Shown here piece after piece: positions 1-6,862 of a stretch of 64,000 nucleotides of DNA (position 1 is the stretch's first letter; the number at the start of each line of letters is the position of its first letter). Under the pieces are notes generated by a model that was not told where the DNA came from, did no database searches, and worked only from the letters and a program-made list of their open reading frames with translations. The DNA is taken from positions 1 through 64,000 of the forward strand of contig DATGLS010000036.1 of NCBI GenBank assembly GCA_035293985.1, read 5' to 3'. The position numbers and the translations under genes were made by a program. Source of the stretch: JAVDCA01 sp035293985. Its GTDB lineage: Bacteria > Pseudomonadota > Alphaproteobacteria > Rhizobiales > Xanthobacteraceae.

Positions 1-63
1 GCGGCTCAAAACGTCCCGAAACTTCTGCATCCTGCGGTCCTGTAGCCACGCTGTCCGGTTCAT
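1..63 (-). CDS. Transposase N-terminus (partial, runs off the left edge)
   Basis: The minus strand from an ATG at 63 reads 21 codons to the window edge, beginning MNRTAWLQDRRMQKF. This looks like the start of a helix-turn-helix DDE transposase of the ISNCY-like type, recognised from memory of the family. Only the extreme N-terminus is present, so catalytic residues cannot be judged. The gene is transcribed away from the tRNA, and the IS end would lie just to its right, in the repeat-bearing stretch at 92-134. The family assignment rests on a short segment and could be wrong; that this is a transposase start is more secure than which family. Confidence 0.55.
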   Translation of the reverse strand, partial: MNRTAWLQDRRMQKFRDVLSR

Positions 64-91
64 CGGTCCTGCTCCTCGCAGGCCCAGAAAA

Positions 92-134
92 CCGGACAAC
101 TCGTGTGCTACCTAACCCGGACAACTCGTGTGCT
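92..134. repeat. Two 18-bp direct repeats at the IS end
   Basis: CCGGACAACTCGTGTGCT occurs exactly at 92-109 and again at 117-134, a 25-bp period with a 7-base spacer. The likely role is as terminal transposase-binding sites. Confidence 0.8.
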
Positions 135-212
135 TACGACAGCCGCTCAATTGTGACTTTGCAAAGCCGTCCCGCGTTTGTTATAGCGCGCGCACCATTC
201 GAGGCGCGCCGT

Positions 213-287
213 TCCCCGGTAGCTCAGTGGTAGAGCAACCGGCTGTTAACCGGTTGGTCGCTGGTTCGAATCCGGCCCGGGGAGCCA
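213..287 (+). tRNA. tRNA-Asn (anticodon GTT)
   Basis: A complete cloverleaf can be folded. The acceptor stem is TCCCCGG (213-219) with CCGGGGA (277-283), followed by discriminator G284 and an encoded CCA at 285-287. The D arm is GCTC/GAGC. The anticodon stem is ACCGG/CCGGT with loop CTGTTAA and anticodon GTT at 245-247. The T arm is GCTGG-TTCGAAT-CCGGC. Its 3' end served as an integration site: the last 18 bases (270-287) recur exactly at 2448-2465. Confidence 0.97.
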
Positions 288-1424
288 CTTCGGTACAAAA
301 CTGGGCACGCCAAAACCCGCCGTTTTTGCGCCTGAGGCGGCGGCAAGCGTGCGCAGCAGTTCGCTTTTCAACCCCATGATCCGAACTTCTTTCGCGTCAA
401 CTTCGACGCGCTGCGCAAGCGCCCGGAGATGATCGCGGCGGTAGCCGGTCTCGGTCCGCATAGCTTTGCGGGCCTGCCTGGCGAATGTTCTGAGGACCCG
501 TGGCGTGACGGTCGGACCAAGCCGGTCGAGCGCGCCCTCGGCCCGCTCAGCGTCGCCGCGGGCCTGGTCGCGGGTCGCCTTCAACTCGGCAATGCGATCC
601 TTCAGCATCGGGTCGGAAAGATCGGCGACACCGTTCTCGATCGCGTCGTAGAGGCGGCGGAGTCTGGCGTCCGCCTCGGCCGCACGCCTGCGCAATTCGG
701 CGATGTGCGCTGTTCGCCGCTCGGCGCGTTCCTCTCGACGTTGGAGAACGCTCGAGAGAATCTGTTCGAGGCGCTTGGGCTGCAGAAGCCGGCGCTCGAT
801 GTGATCGACGACGAGGCGATCGAGCTTCTCCATCGGGACGGTGTGGCCCTTGCACGCAGTCTCGCCCTGCCGCGCTTTTGTCGAGCACGTGTAGTACCGG
901 TAGCGCCCTCCCTTCCCGGTTCGCAGTGTCATCGCCATACCGCATCCCGCGCAAAAGCAGATGCCGGTAAGCAGCGTCGGACCGCTGACGATGCGCGGTG
1001 CAACTAGCGCTGGACTGCGCGATTTGAGCAGCGCCTGAACGGCCGCAAAGTCGGCCGCATCGACGATCGGCGGCACGGTCATCTCCACAATCTCGGCGTC
1101 GGGATTGCGGTGGCGCGCCCTTGAACGGCGCAAATTGAACCTGTGGCGGCCGACATAGGTCGTGCGTGTGAGCACAGCGTGCACGCCACCGACGCCCCAC
1201 CGTCCGCCGTCGCGCGTGCGGACGCCAGCAGCGTTGAGATGCGTAGCGATCGCCTTGACTCCCATGGGACCGGAAGTGCCGTCGCCCTGCCGCGCCAGGC
1301 GGAAGATCAGCCGCACGGTCTCCGCTTGGATGGGGTCGATCTCCAGCGTCTTCTTGGTGCGGTGACCGCGCTGCTCGCTCGCCACGACTCGGTAGCCGAT
1401 CGGCGGCAGGGAGCCGTTCCATAC
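246..1424 (-). pseudogene. Serine recombinase, catalytic N-terminus missing
   Basis: The frame reads as the recombinase and zinc-ribbon part of a large serine recombinase. It begins near WNGSLPPIGYR, followed by the recombinase domain, a Cys-rich zinc ribbon (CFCAGC, then CSTKARQGETACKG) and a long Arg/Glu/Ala coiled-coil C-terminus. The resolvase domain with the catalytic serine is absent, because homology stops at about 1424 where a porin-like fragment begins on the other strand. The open frame continues to an ATG at 1511, but that extension is antisense to the fragment. The C-terminus reads antisense through the 3' half of tRNA-Asn (ending WLPGPDSNQRPTG), and its TAA stop lies at 246-248 inside the anticodon loop. 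It was probably the integrase of the island at 288-2465 and should now be inactive. Confidence 0.85.
270..287 (+). repeat. Attachment site copy 1 (inside tRNA-Asn)
   Basis: ATCCGGCCCGGGGAGCCA forms the 3' T-stem, acceptor strand and CCA of tRNA-Asn. The identical 18 bases occur at 2448-2465 in the same orientation, bracketing the recombinase remnant. Confidence 0.8.
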
Positions 1425-1425
1425 C

Positions 1426-1866
1426 TTCGCGGGCGGCAGCTTCCTCGGCACCACCGCCAACTTCATGGGCACTTTCGGCGTCAAGGCCGGCCCGCAACTC
1501 GGCGACGGCATCTGGCTCTACGGCATCGCCGGCGTGAGCGCCCTGAACGAGACGCTCAACATCAACTTCGTCCCGGTATCGAGCTCGCAGTCGGCCTGGG
1601 TCGCCGGCGGCACGATCGGCCTCGGCGGCGCCTGGCAGCCGGCCTTCCTGCAGGGCTACGGCCACCCGGTGTCGCTGTTCGCCGAGTACCAGCACACCTG
1701 GTGGCAGGACGCAAACTTCAACACGCCGGCGGCCTCGCCATTCTTCAACTACACCTTCGCCCGGCAGGACGACGTGCTGAAGTTCGGCTTCACCGTCTCG
1801 CTCAGTCCAACGCCGCCGCCCGCGGCCGCGCCGATCTATCCGGTAAAGGCGCTGCCGCCGAAGTAA
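1426..1866 (+). pseudogene. Outer-membrane beta-barrel protein, C-terminal fragment
   Basis: About 146 residues are open in one frame, with an in-frame TAG at 1393 upstream and no credible start. The segment is rich in alternating aromatic and hydrophobic strands (GTFGVKAGPQLGDG, SLFAEYQHTWWQ, DVLKFGFTVSLSP) and ends in a Pro/Ala tail. This is typical of the last strands of Omp25/RopB-like surface proteins of Hyphomicrobiales, which are usually 250 residues or longer. The signal peptide and N-terminal strands are missing. It abuts the truncated recombinase tail-to-tail in opposite orientation, so one rearrangement probably truncated both. An ATG at 1465 could allow a short product, but it would have no export signal. 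Confidence 0.7.
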
Positions 1867-1914
1867 TGTCGTGCAATTCATTGACCGTGCCCGACGGCAT
1901 GGGCACGATCCGGC

Positions 1915-2145
1915 ATGCGCTTCGAGATTCTCGGTGAGATTTCCGGCATCGAGACCTTCGCGACCGGCTCCGGTATTCGCGAGATCGCGCGGCTGCGACG
2001 CATCTATGGCCGCGGCCGGTGGCGCAAGCGGAAGGGCACCGCCCGGGTGCGTTTAGCCGATGGCTCGATCCGTCTTGCTGAGATACACTGGTATGAGGCT
2101 GCCGGCATCGGCCGCAAGGAATACAAGATCAAGCACCTGCTTTGA
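1915..2145 (+). CDS. Small conserved hypothetical protein (76 aa)
   Basis: A basic 76-residue protein beginning MRFEILGEISGIETFATG, with a central run RIYGRGRWRKRKG and a C-terminal part containing IHWYEAAGIGRKE. Very similar small proteins are, to my recollection, common in Bradyrhizobium genomes; no function is known to me. There is no signal peptide or membrane segment. It lies inside the tRNA-bounded island and is followed four bases later by another small ORF. The start has no strong ribosome-binding site, so a nearby alternative is possible. Confidence 0.6.
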   Translation: MRFEILGEISGIETFATGSGIREIARLRRIYGRGRWRKRKGTARVRLADGSIRLAEIHWYEAAGIGRKEYKIKHLL

Positions 2146-2149
2146 AAAC

Positions 2150-2380
2150 ATGACAAAGACCCAAGTGAAACAGCTGGTCGTCTGCATCGCGAACCAAGGC
2201 TATCCGGTTTCGCTCGAAAAGCGGAAGATCTACGTGGCATTGCGCGACAGCGCCGCCGAGAAGCATGGCTTGCTGCGGATCGTAGACGAGTCGGGCGAGG
2301 ACTATCTCTATCCGAAGGCTCTGTTCCGCGCGATCGCGCTGCCGCAGGCGGTCCGCAGAGCGGTGCTGGCGGCGGCGTAG
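2150..2380 (+). CDS. Small hypothetical protein (76 aa)
   Basis: The protein starts MTKTQVKQLVVCIANQGY and includes SLEKRKIYVALRD and GEDYLYPKALF. The mixed charged/hydrophobic pattern looks like a small soluble domain; I do not recognise a named family. The ATG at 2150 is preferred over the longer frame from 2060, because the upstream extension overlaps the previous gene and reads as low-quality sequence. It sits four bases after the stop of the 1915-2145 gene, so the two are probably co-transcribed. It is the last gene before the right attachment-site copy. Confidence 0.55.
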   Translation: MTKTQVKQLVVCIANQGYPVSLEKRKIYVALRDSAAEKHGLLRIVDESGEDYLYPKALFRAIALPQAVRRAVLAAA

Positions 2381-2447
2381 CTTCGGCGGCGGCGCTCTGC
2401 AGAGCATAAGATTATAGCGCCACGGCGAACACGTAGTGCTCCTCTTC

Positions 2448-2465
2448 ATCCGGCCCGGGGAGCCA
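2448..2465 (+). repeat. Attachment site copy 2 (right end of island)
   Basis: An exact 18-base copy of the tRNA-Asn 3' end (ATCCGGCCCGGGGAGCCA), in the same orientation as 270-287. It is not part of a second tRNA: the bases to its left do not form D or anticodon arms. Integration into a tRNA gene creates exactly such a partial duplication. Confidence 0.8.
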
Positions 2466-2551
2466 AATTAGCCCGAAAACCCCCACCGCCCTTCCGGTCA
2501 CCGGATTGCGAGATTCTTCGCCGGGCGACCCCGCAAGGCCTCGCGCCCGAA

Positions 2552-3244
2552 TCATCGCGCGTGCAGACCGCCCGTCGACGTCCCTCTCAGCCAAGTGCCC
2601 GCGAGCTCGATCAACAAAATGCAGATGCATCCGATCTCGATCGCCATCGTGATGATCGGGACCAGTGACCCGGCGGACAATTCGGCGCCCGAGAATCTGA
2701 TCGCCGCGAGCGCGCCGTCGCTCAGCACCGACAGTGCGAGCGGCCCGGCCGCCGCCACACCGATCACAACGACGCGGCGAGCCTGGCGGCGCAGTCCAAG
2801 GTGGACGACCGGCACGCCGGGACGGATCGCCAGGTACGCAAACGCGCCGATCGCCACGATGACCGAGGACCAGAAGGCATAGCGGTCGATCGCACCGATG
2901 ACCCGCGTTGCCGGCGAAGCATCATAGCCGGCGCTCGAACCGATCAGTGCGTACCAGGCGACGCGTCCCTTCATGGCGACGAAAATGCCGGCGACGGCCA
3001 GAATGAGGGCGACGCGCAGCCGCGCGATGCGGCGCGCGAGCGAGATCGCCGTGAATTGCGCCGCGATCGCCGCCGGATCCCCGAATGCCGCGATCGCCCG
3101 GCGCGCCGCGGCGACGCCGTCGCGCGATCGCTCCGCCGCAATGGCCTGTTGCAGATGGTCGGCAGCTTCCTCGCGCACACGCCGCGCCAGCGCCGGATCG
3201 AAGCTGAGCGCGGTGGTGAGCGCGTCGAGATAGTCGGTGATCAC
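2552..3244 (-). CDS. HAAS-domain membrane protein, PadR partner
   Basis: A 230-residue protein. Residues 1 to about 70 (start VITDYLDALTTALSF) form a soluble helical segment of the HAAS/permease-prefix type, with RRVREEAADHLQQA and AFGDPAAIAAQF. About four hydrophobic segments follow (for example RLRVALILAVAGIFVAM, FWSSVIVAIGAFAYLAI, VVVIGVAAAGPLALSVL, ITMAIEIGCICILLIELAG). The start is a GTG at 3244 whose bases overlap the TGA of the upstream padR gene. Longer frames upstream are antisense-quality extensions inside padR. HAAS domains usually sit beside PadR regulators and are thought to work with them in envelope responses; the precise role here is inferred only. Confidence 0.75.
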   Translation of the reverse strand: MITDYLDALTTALSFDPALARRVREEAADHLQQAIAAERSRDGVAAARRAIAAFGDPAAIAAQFTAISLARRIARLRVALILAVAGIFVAMKGRVAWYALIGSSAGYDASPATRVIGAIDRYAFWSSVIVAIGAFAYLAIRPGVPVVHLGLRRQARRVVVIGVAAAGPLALSVLSDGALAAIRFSGAELSAGSLVPIITMAIEIGCICILLIELAGTWLRGTSTGGLHAR

Positions 3245-3594
3245 GCCGGCCTCCGGCGCCGACGCCCAGGACGCACTTGCGCCAGGAGCCCGCCCATGGC
3301 GTCGGAGAACTGCCGCCACACCGCGCGATGGCCAACCAGCGCGCGCTCGCCGCGCCGGGTGAGCGCGTAGACCCGTCGGCGCCGGCCCGTATCGGCCGTG
3401 ACCCAGCGGCTTCCCAGCAGGCCCGCTTCCTCGAGTCGATGCAGCGCCGGATAGATCGTGCCTTCCGGCAGGTCGAAGGCCTGGCGGCTGCGTCGCCGGA
3501 TCTCCTGGATGATGCCGTAGCCGTGCGCCGGGCCTGCCGCGAGGGCGGCAAGCACGATCATGTCCAGGTGGCCCTTGAGCATCTCGCCTTCCAT
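3241..3594 (-). CDS. PadR family transcriptional regulator
   Basis: A 117-residue winged-helix regulator: MLKGHLDMIVLAAL, then AHGYGIIQEIRRRS, LPEGTIYPALHRLEEAGLL and RRRRVYALTRRGER. These are the hallmark N-terminal PadR motifs, giving a DNA-binding helix-turn-helix and wing. The first ATG (3594) gives MEGEML; the second Met (position 5) would fit the usual family start equally well. Its stop overlaps the GTG start of the HAAS membrane protein, so both are translated from one message. PadR proteins generally repress their own operon. The effector is unknown. Confidence 0.88.
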   Translation of the reverse strand: MEGEMLKGHLDMIVLAALAAGPAHGYGIIQEIRRRSRQAFDLPEGTIYPALHRLEEAGLLGSRWVTADTGRRRRVYALTRRGERALVGHRAVWRQFSDAMGGLLAQVRPGRRRRRPA

Positions 3595-3757
3595 ACCTCG
3601 CGACGCTAGGGAACGCGCCCGGCGCTGTCAAGCAGATGTGAACGAAGCGCCGGCAGTTTCCGTCGCACAACGGCTTGACCCGCTCCGACAGGATGCATAG
3701 CGTCGCGATGCTTCAATACCTAGTTACGCGATGTATTCAGCAAAGGAGACTTCAGTC

Positions 3758-3946
3758 ATGCCGGTTGCCAAGGTCTACGTGCCCGAGGGCGCGCTCGTCG
3801 CCGAGCAGCGGCGCGCGATCGTCAAAGGCATCCACGAGGTGATCAACAGCGTCGAGCGACGCCCGCCGGCCGCGCTCACCTATGTGCTGGTCAGCGAGGT
3901 CCCCGCCGGCGCCTGGGGATACGCGGGAGCGATCCATGAGCGCTGA
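3758..3946 (+). CDS. 4-oxalocrotonate tautomerase-like protein
   Basis: A 62-residue protein starting Met-Pro-Val-Ala-Lys-Val-Tyr-Val. Loss of the initiator Met would expose Pro1, the catalytic base of the tautomerase superfamily. The length matches the family (about 62 residues). The ATG at 3758 follows AAAGGAG at 3742-3748; the ATG at 3731 would bury Pro1 and is rejected. Its last 11 bases overlap the start of the next tautomerase-fold gene. The substrate is unknown. Confidence 0.8.
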   Translation: MPVAKVYVPEGALVAEQRRAIVKGIHEVINSVERRPPAALTYVLVSEVPAGAWGYAGAIHER

Positions 3947-4313
3947 AACCCCGATCACGGCTCCCGTCCGCGCGCCTGCCGCCGCTCCCACGTCGCGTGG
4001 CGGCAGACCAAGCCGGCGCGCGATGCTGGCGGCAACGAGCGCCGCCGTGGGCGCCCTTGCGGCGCCGACCGCGCTCGCCGAGACGCCGGCGGCGGGCAAT
4101 TACGGCGCACCGATCGTGGAGGTCTACGTACCTGCCGGCGCGCTCAGCCTCGATCAGCGGGCCGCCATGATCAAAGGCGTCACCGACGTGGTGCTCGGCG
4201 CCATGAAGCTGCCGCCAGATCCGGCGAGACGCCTTTTCGTCGAGATCATCGAGACCGCCGAGGGCGGCTTCGGCGTGAATGGACAGGTGTTCGTCCCGCG
4301 CAAGCGACCCTGA
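3936..4313 (+). CDS. Exported tautomerase-fold protein with Tat-type signal
   Basis: A 125-residue protein. Residues 1-50 form a twin-arginine signal (SRRAMLAATSAAVGALAAPTALA). A tautomerase-like domain follows (IVEVYVPAGALSLDQRAAMIKGVTDVV, RRLFVEIIETAEGGFGVNGQVF), resembling the product of the gene it overlaps by 11 bp. After export the mature N-terminus would not be a proline, so classical Pro1 chemistry is not available at the terminus. It may be a partner subunit, a periplasmic isomerase with other chemistry, or a non-catalytic binder. The ATG at 3936 is favoured by the signal peptide. Confidence 0.7.
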   Translation: MSAETPITAPVRAPAAAPTSRGGRPSRRAMLAATSAAVGALAAPTALAETPAAGNYGAPIVEVYVPAGALSLDQRAAMIKGVTDVVLGAMKLPPDPARRLFVEIIETAEGGFGVNGQVFVPRKRP

Positions 4314-4800
4314 AAAGCCGAATAGCGCCGCAATCGATCTGCCGCGCTCGCCCCCGTAACGGTGGCGGGCGCGTCAGGCGGGATGCGCGCCTGCTGCAAA
4401 CCGCGACGCGATCACTGCAATCCTCGATTTTATCGTTGCGGTTCTCGCGCGGCTGCGGTATGGCATAAATGAGAGTGGTTGAATTGCGCCCGGCGCCCGG
4501 AAACGGCGGCCGGGTTTTTTCGTACCCGAGGCCTGCGTTCCCCAACCAACGGGTGCGGCAATGAAGCGACAGGCGCTCGCCTCATCGCTCTCAGGCTCTC
4601 GCCGGCTGTTCTTTCGACCGCGGAGCTTGTTTCCGCCGTGGAGCGTTTCTCTCGCGCTTTCAATGCCTTCGCTTGTAATTTCCGGTACCCCGCTTGTTTT
4701 TCCCATTGCGCTTTCTCTCGCCCGCGATGCCGCCCGGAAACGCCTCCTCCGGCGGCGCGCTTCACATCGCCACAACGCAATCGAACCCCGGAGATCGATC
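4314..4800. other. Noncoding stretch between tautomerase genes and DUF5681 gene
   Basis: No convincing gene is seen in these 487 bases. The one recognisable structure is a GC-rich hairpin with a T-run at 4489-4520. The remainder has irregular codon patterns in all frames. Confidence 0.5.
4489..4520 (+). terminator. Rho-independent terminator-like hairpin
   Basis: CCCGGCGCC pairs imperfectly with GGCGGCCGGG around a short loop and is followed by six T residues (4515-4520). It would end transcription of the tautomerase gene pair, although it lies about 175 bases after the second stop codon. Confidence 0.5.
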
Positions 4801-5643
4801 ATGACCTTCCTGCCAGGCCGCAGCGGCAATCCGGCCGGCCGCCCGCGCGGCTCGCGCAACAAGCGCACCATCCTCGCCGAGCAGATCCTCCACGACCGCG
4901 CCGCCGACGTGACGCAAGCCGCGGTCGATCTCGCGGTGCGCGGCAATGGCCCGGCGCTGCGCATGTGCCTCGATCGCATCGCGCCGCCGATGCGCCATCG
5001 CCTGCTCGATTTCGATTTGCCGTCGCTCAGGACCGCGGACGACGCGGTGGTCGCCGCCGACCTGATCCTGCAGGGCGCCGCGCACGGCGAGCTCACCGTT
5101 CAGGAGGCCGCCGTCATGATGAAGCTCGTGCGCACCTTCACGCTGGTGCTGGCCGCCGCCGAGCGGGCCAGAAAGCACGCGCGGATCGAGGCGCCGTATG
5201 CCGAGGACTTGGCTTACGCGTCGAGCCGCGACGCCGCGCGGCACGATGGTATCGGCGAGGACCAGTCGATCGCAGCGCAAGGCGCGCGGCAGGGTACCGT
5301 CGGGGCAGCGAAAGCCGATGAGTCGCCGCGGCCCGCGACCCAAGAGCCGATCGAAGAAACGCTCGAAGCAACGGCCGAAAAAACCAACCAACCGACGACC
5401 AGAGCGGCCGAAGAAACCCTCACTCGGTCGACGACGGCCGCGGGCGGCGCTCCGCAGCTGTGCGCTTCCGCTCACGCGACGGTGCCCAGGGCCGCGCATA
5501 CCTCGCTCGACCGCGTGGATGTGGACGAGGCTTTCGCGAATCTCCTCGCCGAGACCGTGGCGCGCGTGCGCCCGACCGATGTTCGCGGCATGGCGCGACC
5601 CCGTCCACGCGAAACTGGAGATCGGAGCGCTGCGGCAGCATGA
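4801..5643 (+). CDS. DUF5681 domain protein (phage-associated)
   Basis: A 280-residue protein. The N-terminus carries the DUF5681 signature LPGRSGNPAGRPRGSRNK followed by TILAEQILHD and ALRMCLDRI, usually found beside phage packaging or terminase genes. Residues 1 to about 130 look well folded; from about 150 onward the sequence is low-complexity (Thr/Glu/Ala rich). The ATG at 4801 follows GGAG eight bases upstream. The longer frame from 4561 adds unconvincing sequence. No terminase or capsid gene is nearby, so this is a stand-alone domestication or prophage remnant. Its molecular function is unknown. Confidence 0.7.
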   Translation: MTFLPGRSGNPAGRPRGSRNKRTILAEQILHDRAADVTQAAVDLAVRGNGPALRMCLDRIAPPMRHRLLDFDLPSLRTADDAVVAADLILQGAAHGELTVQEAAVMMKLVRTFTLVLAAAERARKHARIEAPYAEDLAYASSRDAARHDGIGEDQSIAAQGARQGTVGAAKADESPRPATQEPIEETLEATAEKTNQPTTRAAEETLTRSTTAAGGAPQLCASAHATVPRAAHTSLDRVDVDEAFANLLAETVARVRPTDVRGMARPRPRETGDRSAAAA

Positions 5644-5834
5644 CCGCGGCCGTGCCCGAGATCGCAGAAAGCCCAGCCCCGGCAGAGACATGACCGAGAT
5701 CGGGTTCGTTCTGCGCGGCGCCGAGAATGGGTTGCATCGCCGCGCCCTGGCGTCCCGTTAAGGTTGTACACCCCCTCGCCGATCTCGCGCACTGGGCAAA
5801 ATTTGCCGCTTTCGGCTGCCGAAGGCCGCGAAAA

Positions 5835-5859
5835 TTAACGACCCATTAACCACCCTTAA
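5835..5859 (+). promoter_or_regulatory. CtrA-type box (TTAA-N7-TTAA) upstream of minCDE
   Basis: TTAA at 5835-5838 and TTAA at 5846-5849 are separated by exactly seven bases, the consensus for the cell-cycle regulator CtrA. A third TTAA at 5856-5859 follows after six bases. The boxes lie 65-89 bases upstream of the minC start, a credible promoter position. AT-rich half-sites are conspicuous in this GC-rich DNA. CtrA control of min genes is documented in other Rhizobiales; binding here is inferred. Confidence 0.6.
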
Positions 5860-5923
5860 CCATGCTGACCCCTGCCGGCGCTCCCGACAGAAAAAGACCG
5901 GCAGAAATCGGCAGAACGCCACC

Positions 5924-6862
5924 GTGACAATCGCAACCCGACCTCCCCGTCATTCCTTCCGATTCCGTGGCCGTAACTTCCTCGCCCTCGTGCTCAAGCC
6001 CGAGCCGCCGCTCGCCGGCTGGCTCGCCGAGCTCGACGACTGGCTCACCCGCTCGCCCGGGTTCTTCACCGGCAAGCCGCTGATTCTCGACGTTGCCGGC
6101 CTCGCCTTCACCCGCGATGACATCGCCGGCGTGATCGCCGAGTTGCGCACCCGCTCGATCCGCATCCTCGGCATCGAGGGCGCCGACCCTGCGACCCTCG
6201 ACGATACGCTGCCGCCGCTGCTGACCGGCGGGCGCACCTCCGGCTCGGTCGAGGCGATCGAGGCCGTCGAGGCGGTGGCACGCCGCGCCCAGGCTACCAA
6301 GGAGGCTGCCACCAGGGAGGCCGCCGCCAAGGAAGCGGCCGCCAAGGAGGCGGCCGAGGCTGCCAAAGCCGCCGGCGAGCCCGTGGCCACGAACAGCGCC
6401 GACCCTGCAGCCACGAGCAGCACCGAGCCGGGGCACAAGCCGGCCAACGCGACGCCCAACGGGCCCACTCCCGAGCAGGCCGCCTCGGCCTCGCGCGTCC
6501 CCTCGCTGCTGGTCGAGACGCCGGTGCGCTCGGGCCAGACCATCATGAACGCCGAAGGCGATGTCATCATCCTCGGCTCGGTCGCCTCGGGGGCCGAGGT
6601 GATCGCCGCCGGCTCGATCCATGTGTACGGGGCGCTGCGCGGGCGGGCGCTCGCGGGGGTCTACGGCAATGCGAGCGCCCGCATCTTCTGCCGCCGCTTC
6701 GAGGCGGAGCTGGTCGCGATCAGCGACTTCCATAAGGTGACCGAGGAAATTGAGGCGGGCCTGCGCCAGAAACCCGTGCAGGCGTGGCTTTCAGACAACG
6801 AGCTCAAGGTCGCATCGCTCGACCAGACCGACAAGGAGGCAATCAAATGGCAGAAGTCCTAG
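5924..6862 (+). CDS. minC: Septum site-determining protein MinC
   Basis: MinC blocks FtsZ ring assembly away from midcell and acts with MinD at the membrane. This 312-residue protein has an N-terminal FtsZ-interacting domain (about 1-115, with FRFRGRNFLALVLKPEPPLAGWLAELDDW split over strands and helices). A long Ala/Glu/Lys/Thr linker follows (about 120-190). The C-terminal beta-helix that binds MinD (about 200-285) contains GDVIILGSVASGAEVIAAG, SIHVYGALRGRALAG and ARIFCRRFEAELVAIS. The start is a GTG at 5924. The last 16 bases overlap minD, indicating an operon. The linker is longer and more repetitive than in E. coli MinC. Confidence 0.95.
   Translation: MTIATRPPRHSFRFRGRNFLALVLKPEPPLAGWLAELDDWLTRSPGFFTGKPLILDVAGLAFTRDDIAGVIAELRTRSIRILGIEGADPATLDDTLPPLLTGGRTSGSVEAIEAVEAVARRAQATKEAATREAAAKEAAAKEAAEAAKAAGEPVATNSADPAATSSTEPGHKPANATPNGPTPEQAASASRVPSLLVETPVRSGQTIMNAEGDVIILGSVASGAEVIAAGSIHVYGALRGRALAGVYGNASARIFCRRFEAELVAISDFHKVTEEIEAGLRQKPVQAWLSDNELKVASLDQTDKEAIKWQKS

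Larger units (their letters stand above)
1..134 (-). mobile_element. Insertion sequence end (partial)
   Basis: The stretch contains the transposase start (1-63) followed by about 70 bases of noncoding DNA carrying two direct 18-bp copies of CCGGACAACTCGTGTGCT at 92-109 and 117-134. A short inverted match, TGTCCGG, lies at 52-58. Repeated terminal motifs beside a transposase start are expected for an IS end. The outer boundary is not certain; it is probably at or just after the second repeat. No target duplication can be tested because the other end is outside the window. Confidence 0.5.

Noticed and set aside
2441..2470. Possible second tRNA near the 18-bp repeat
   Set aside because: Only the 3' 18 bases of a tRNA are present; everything upstream lacks tRNA structure, so it is an attachment-site duplication.
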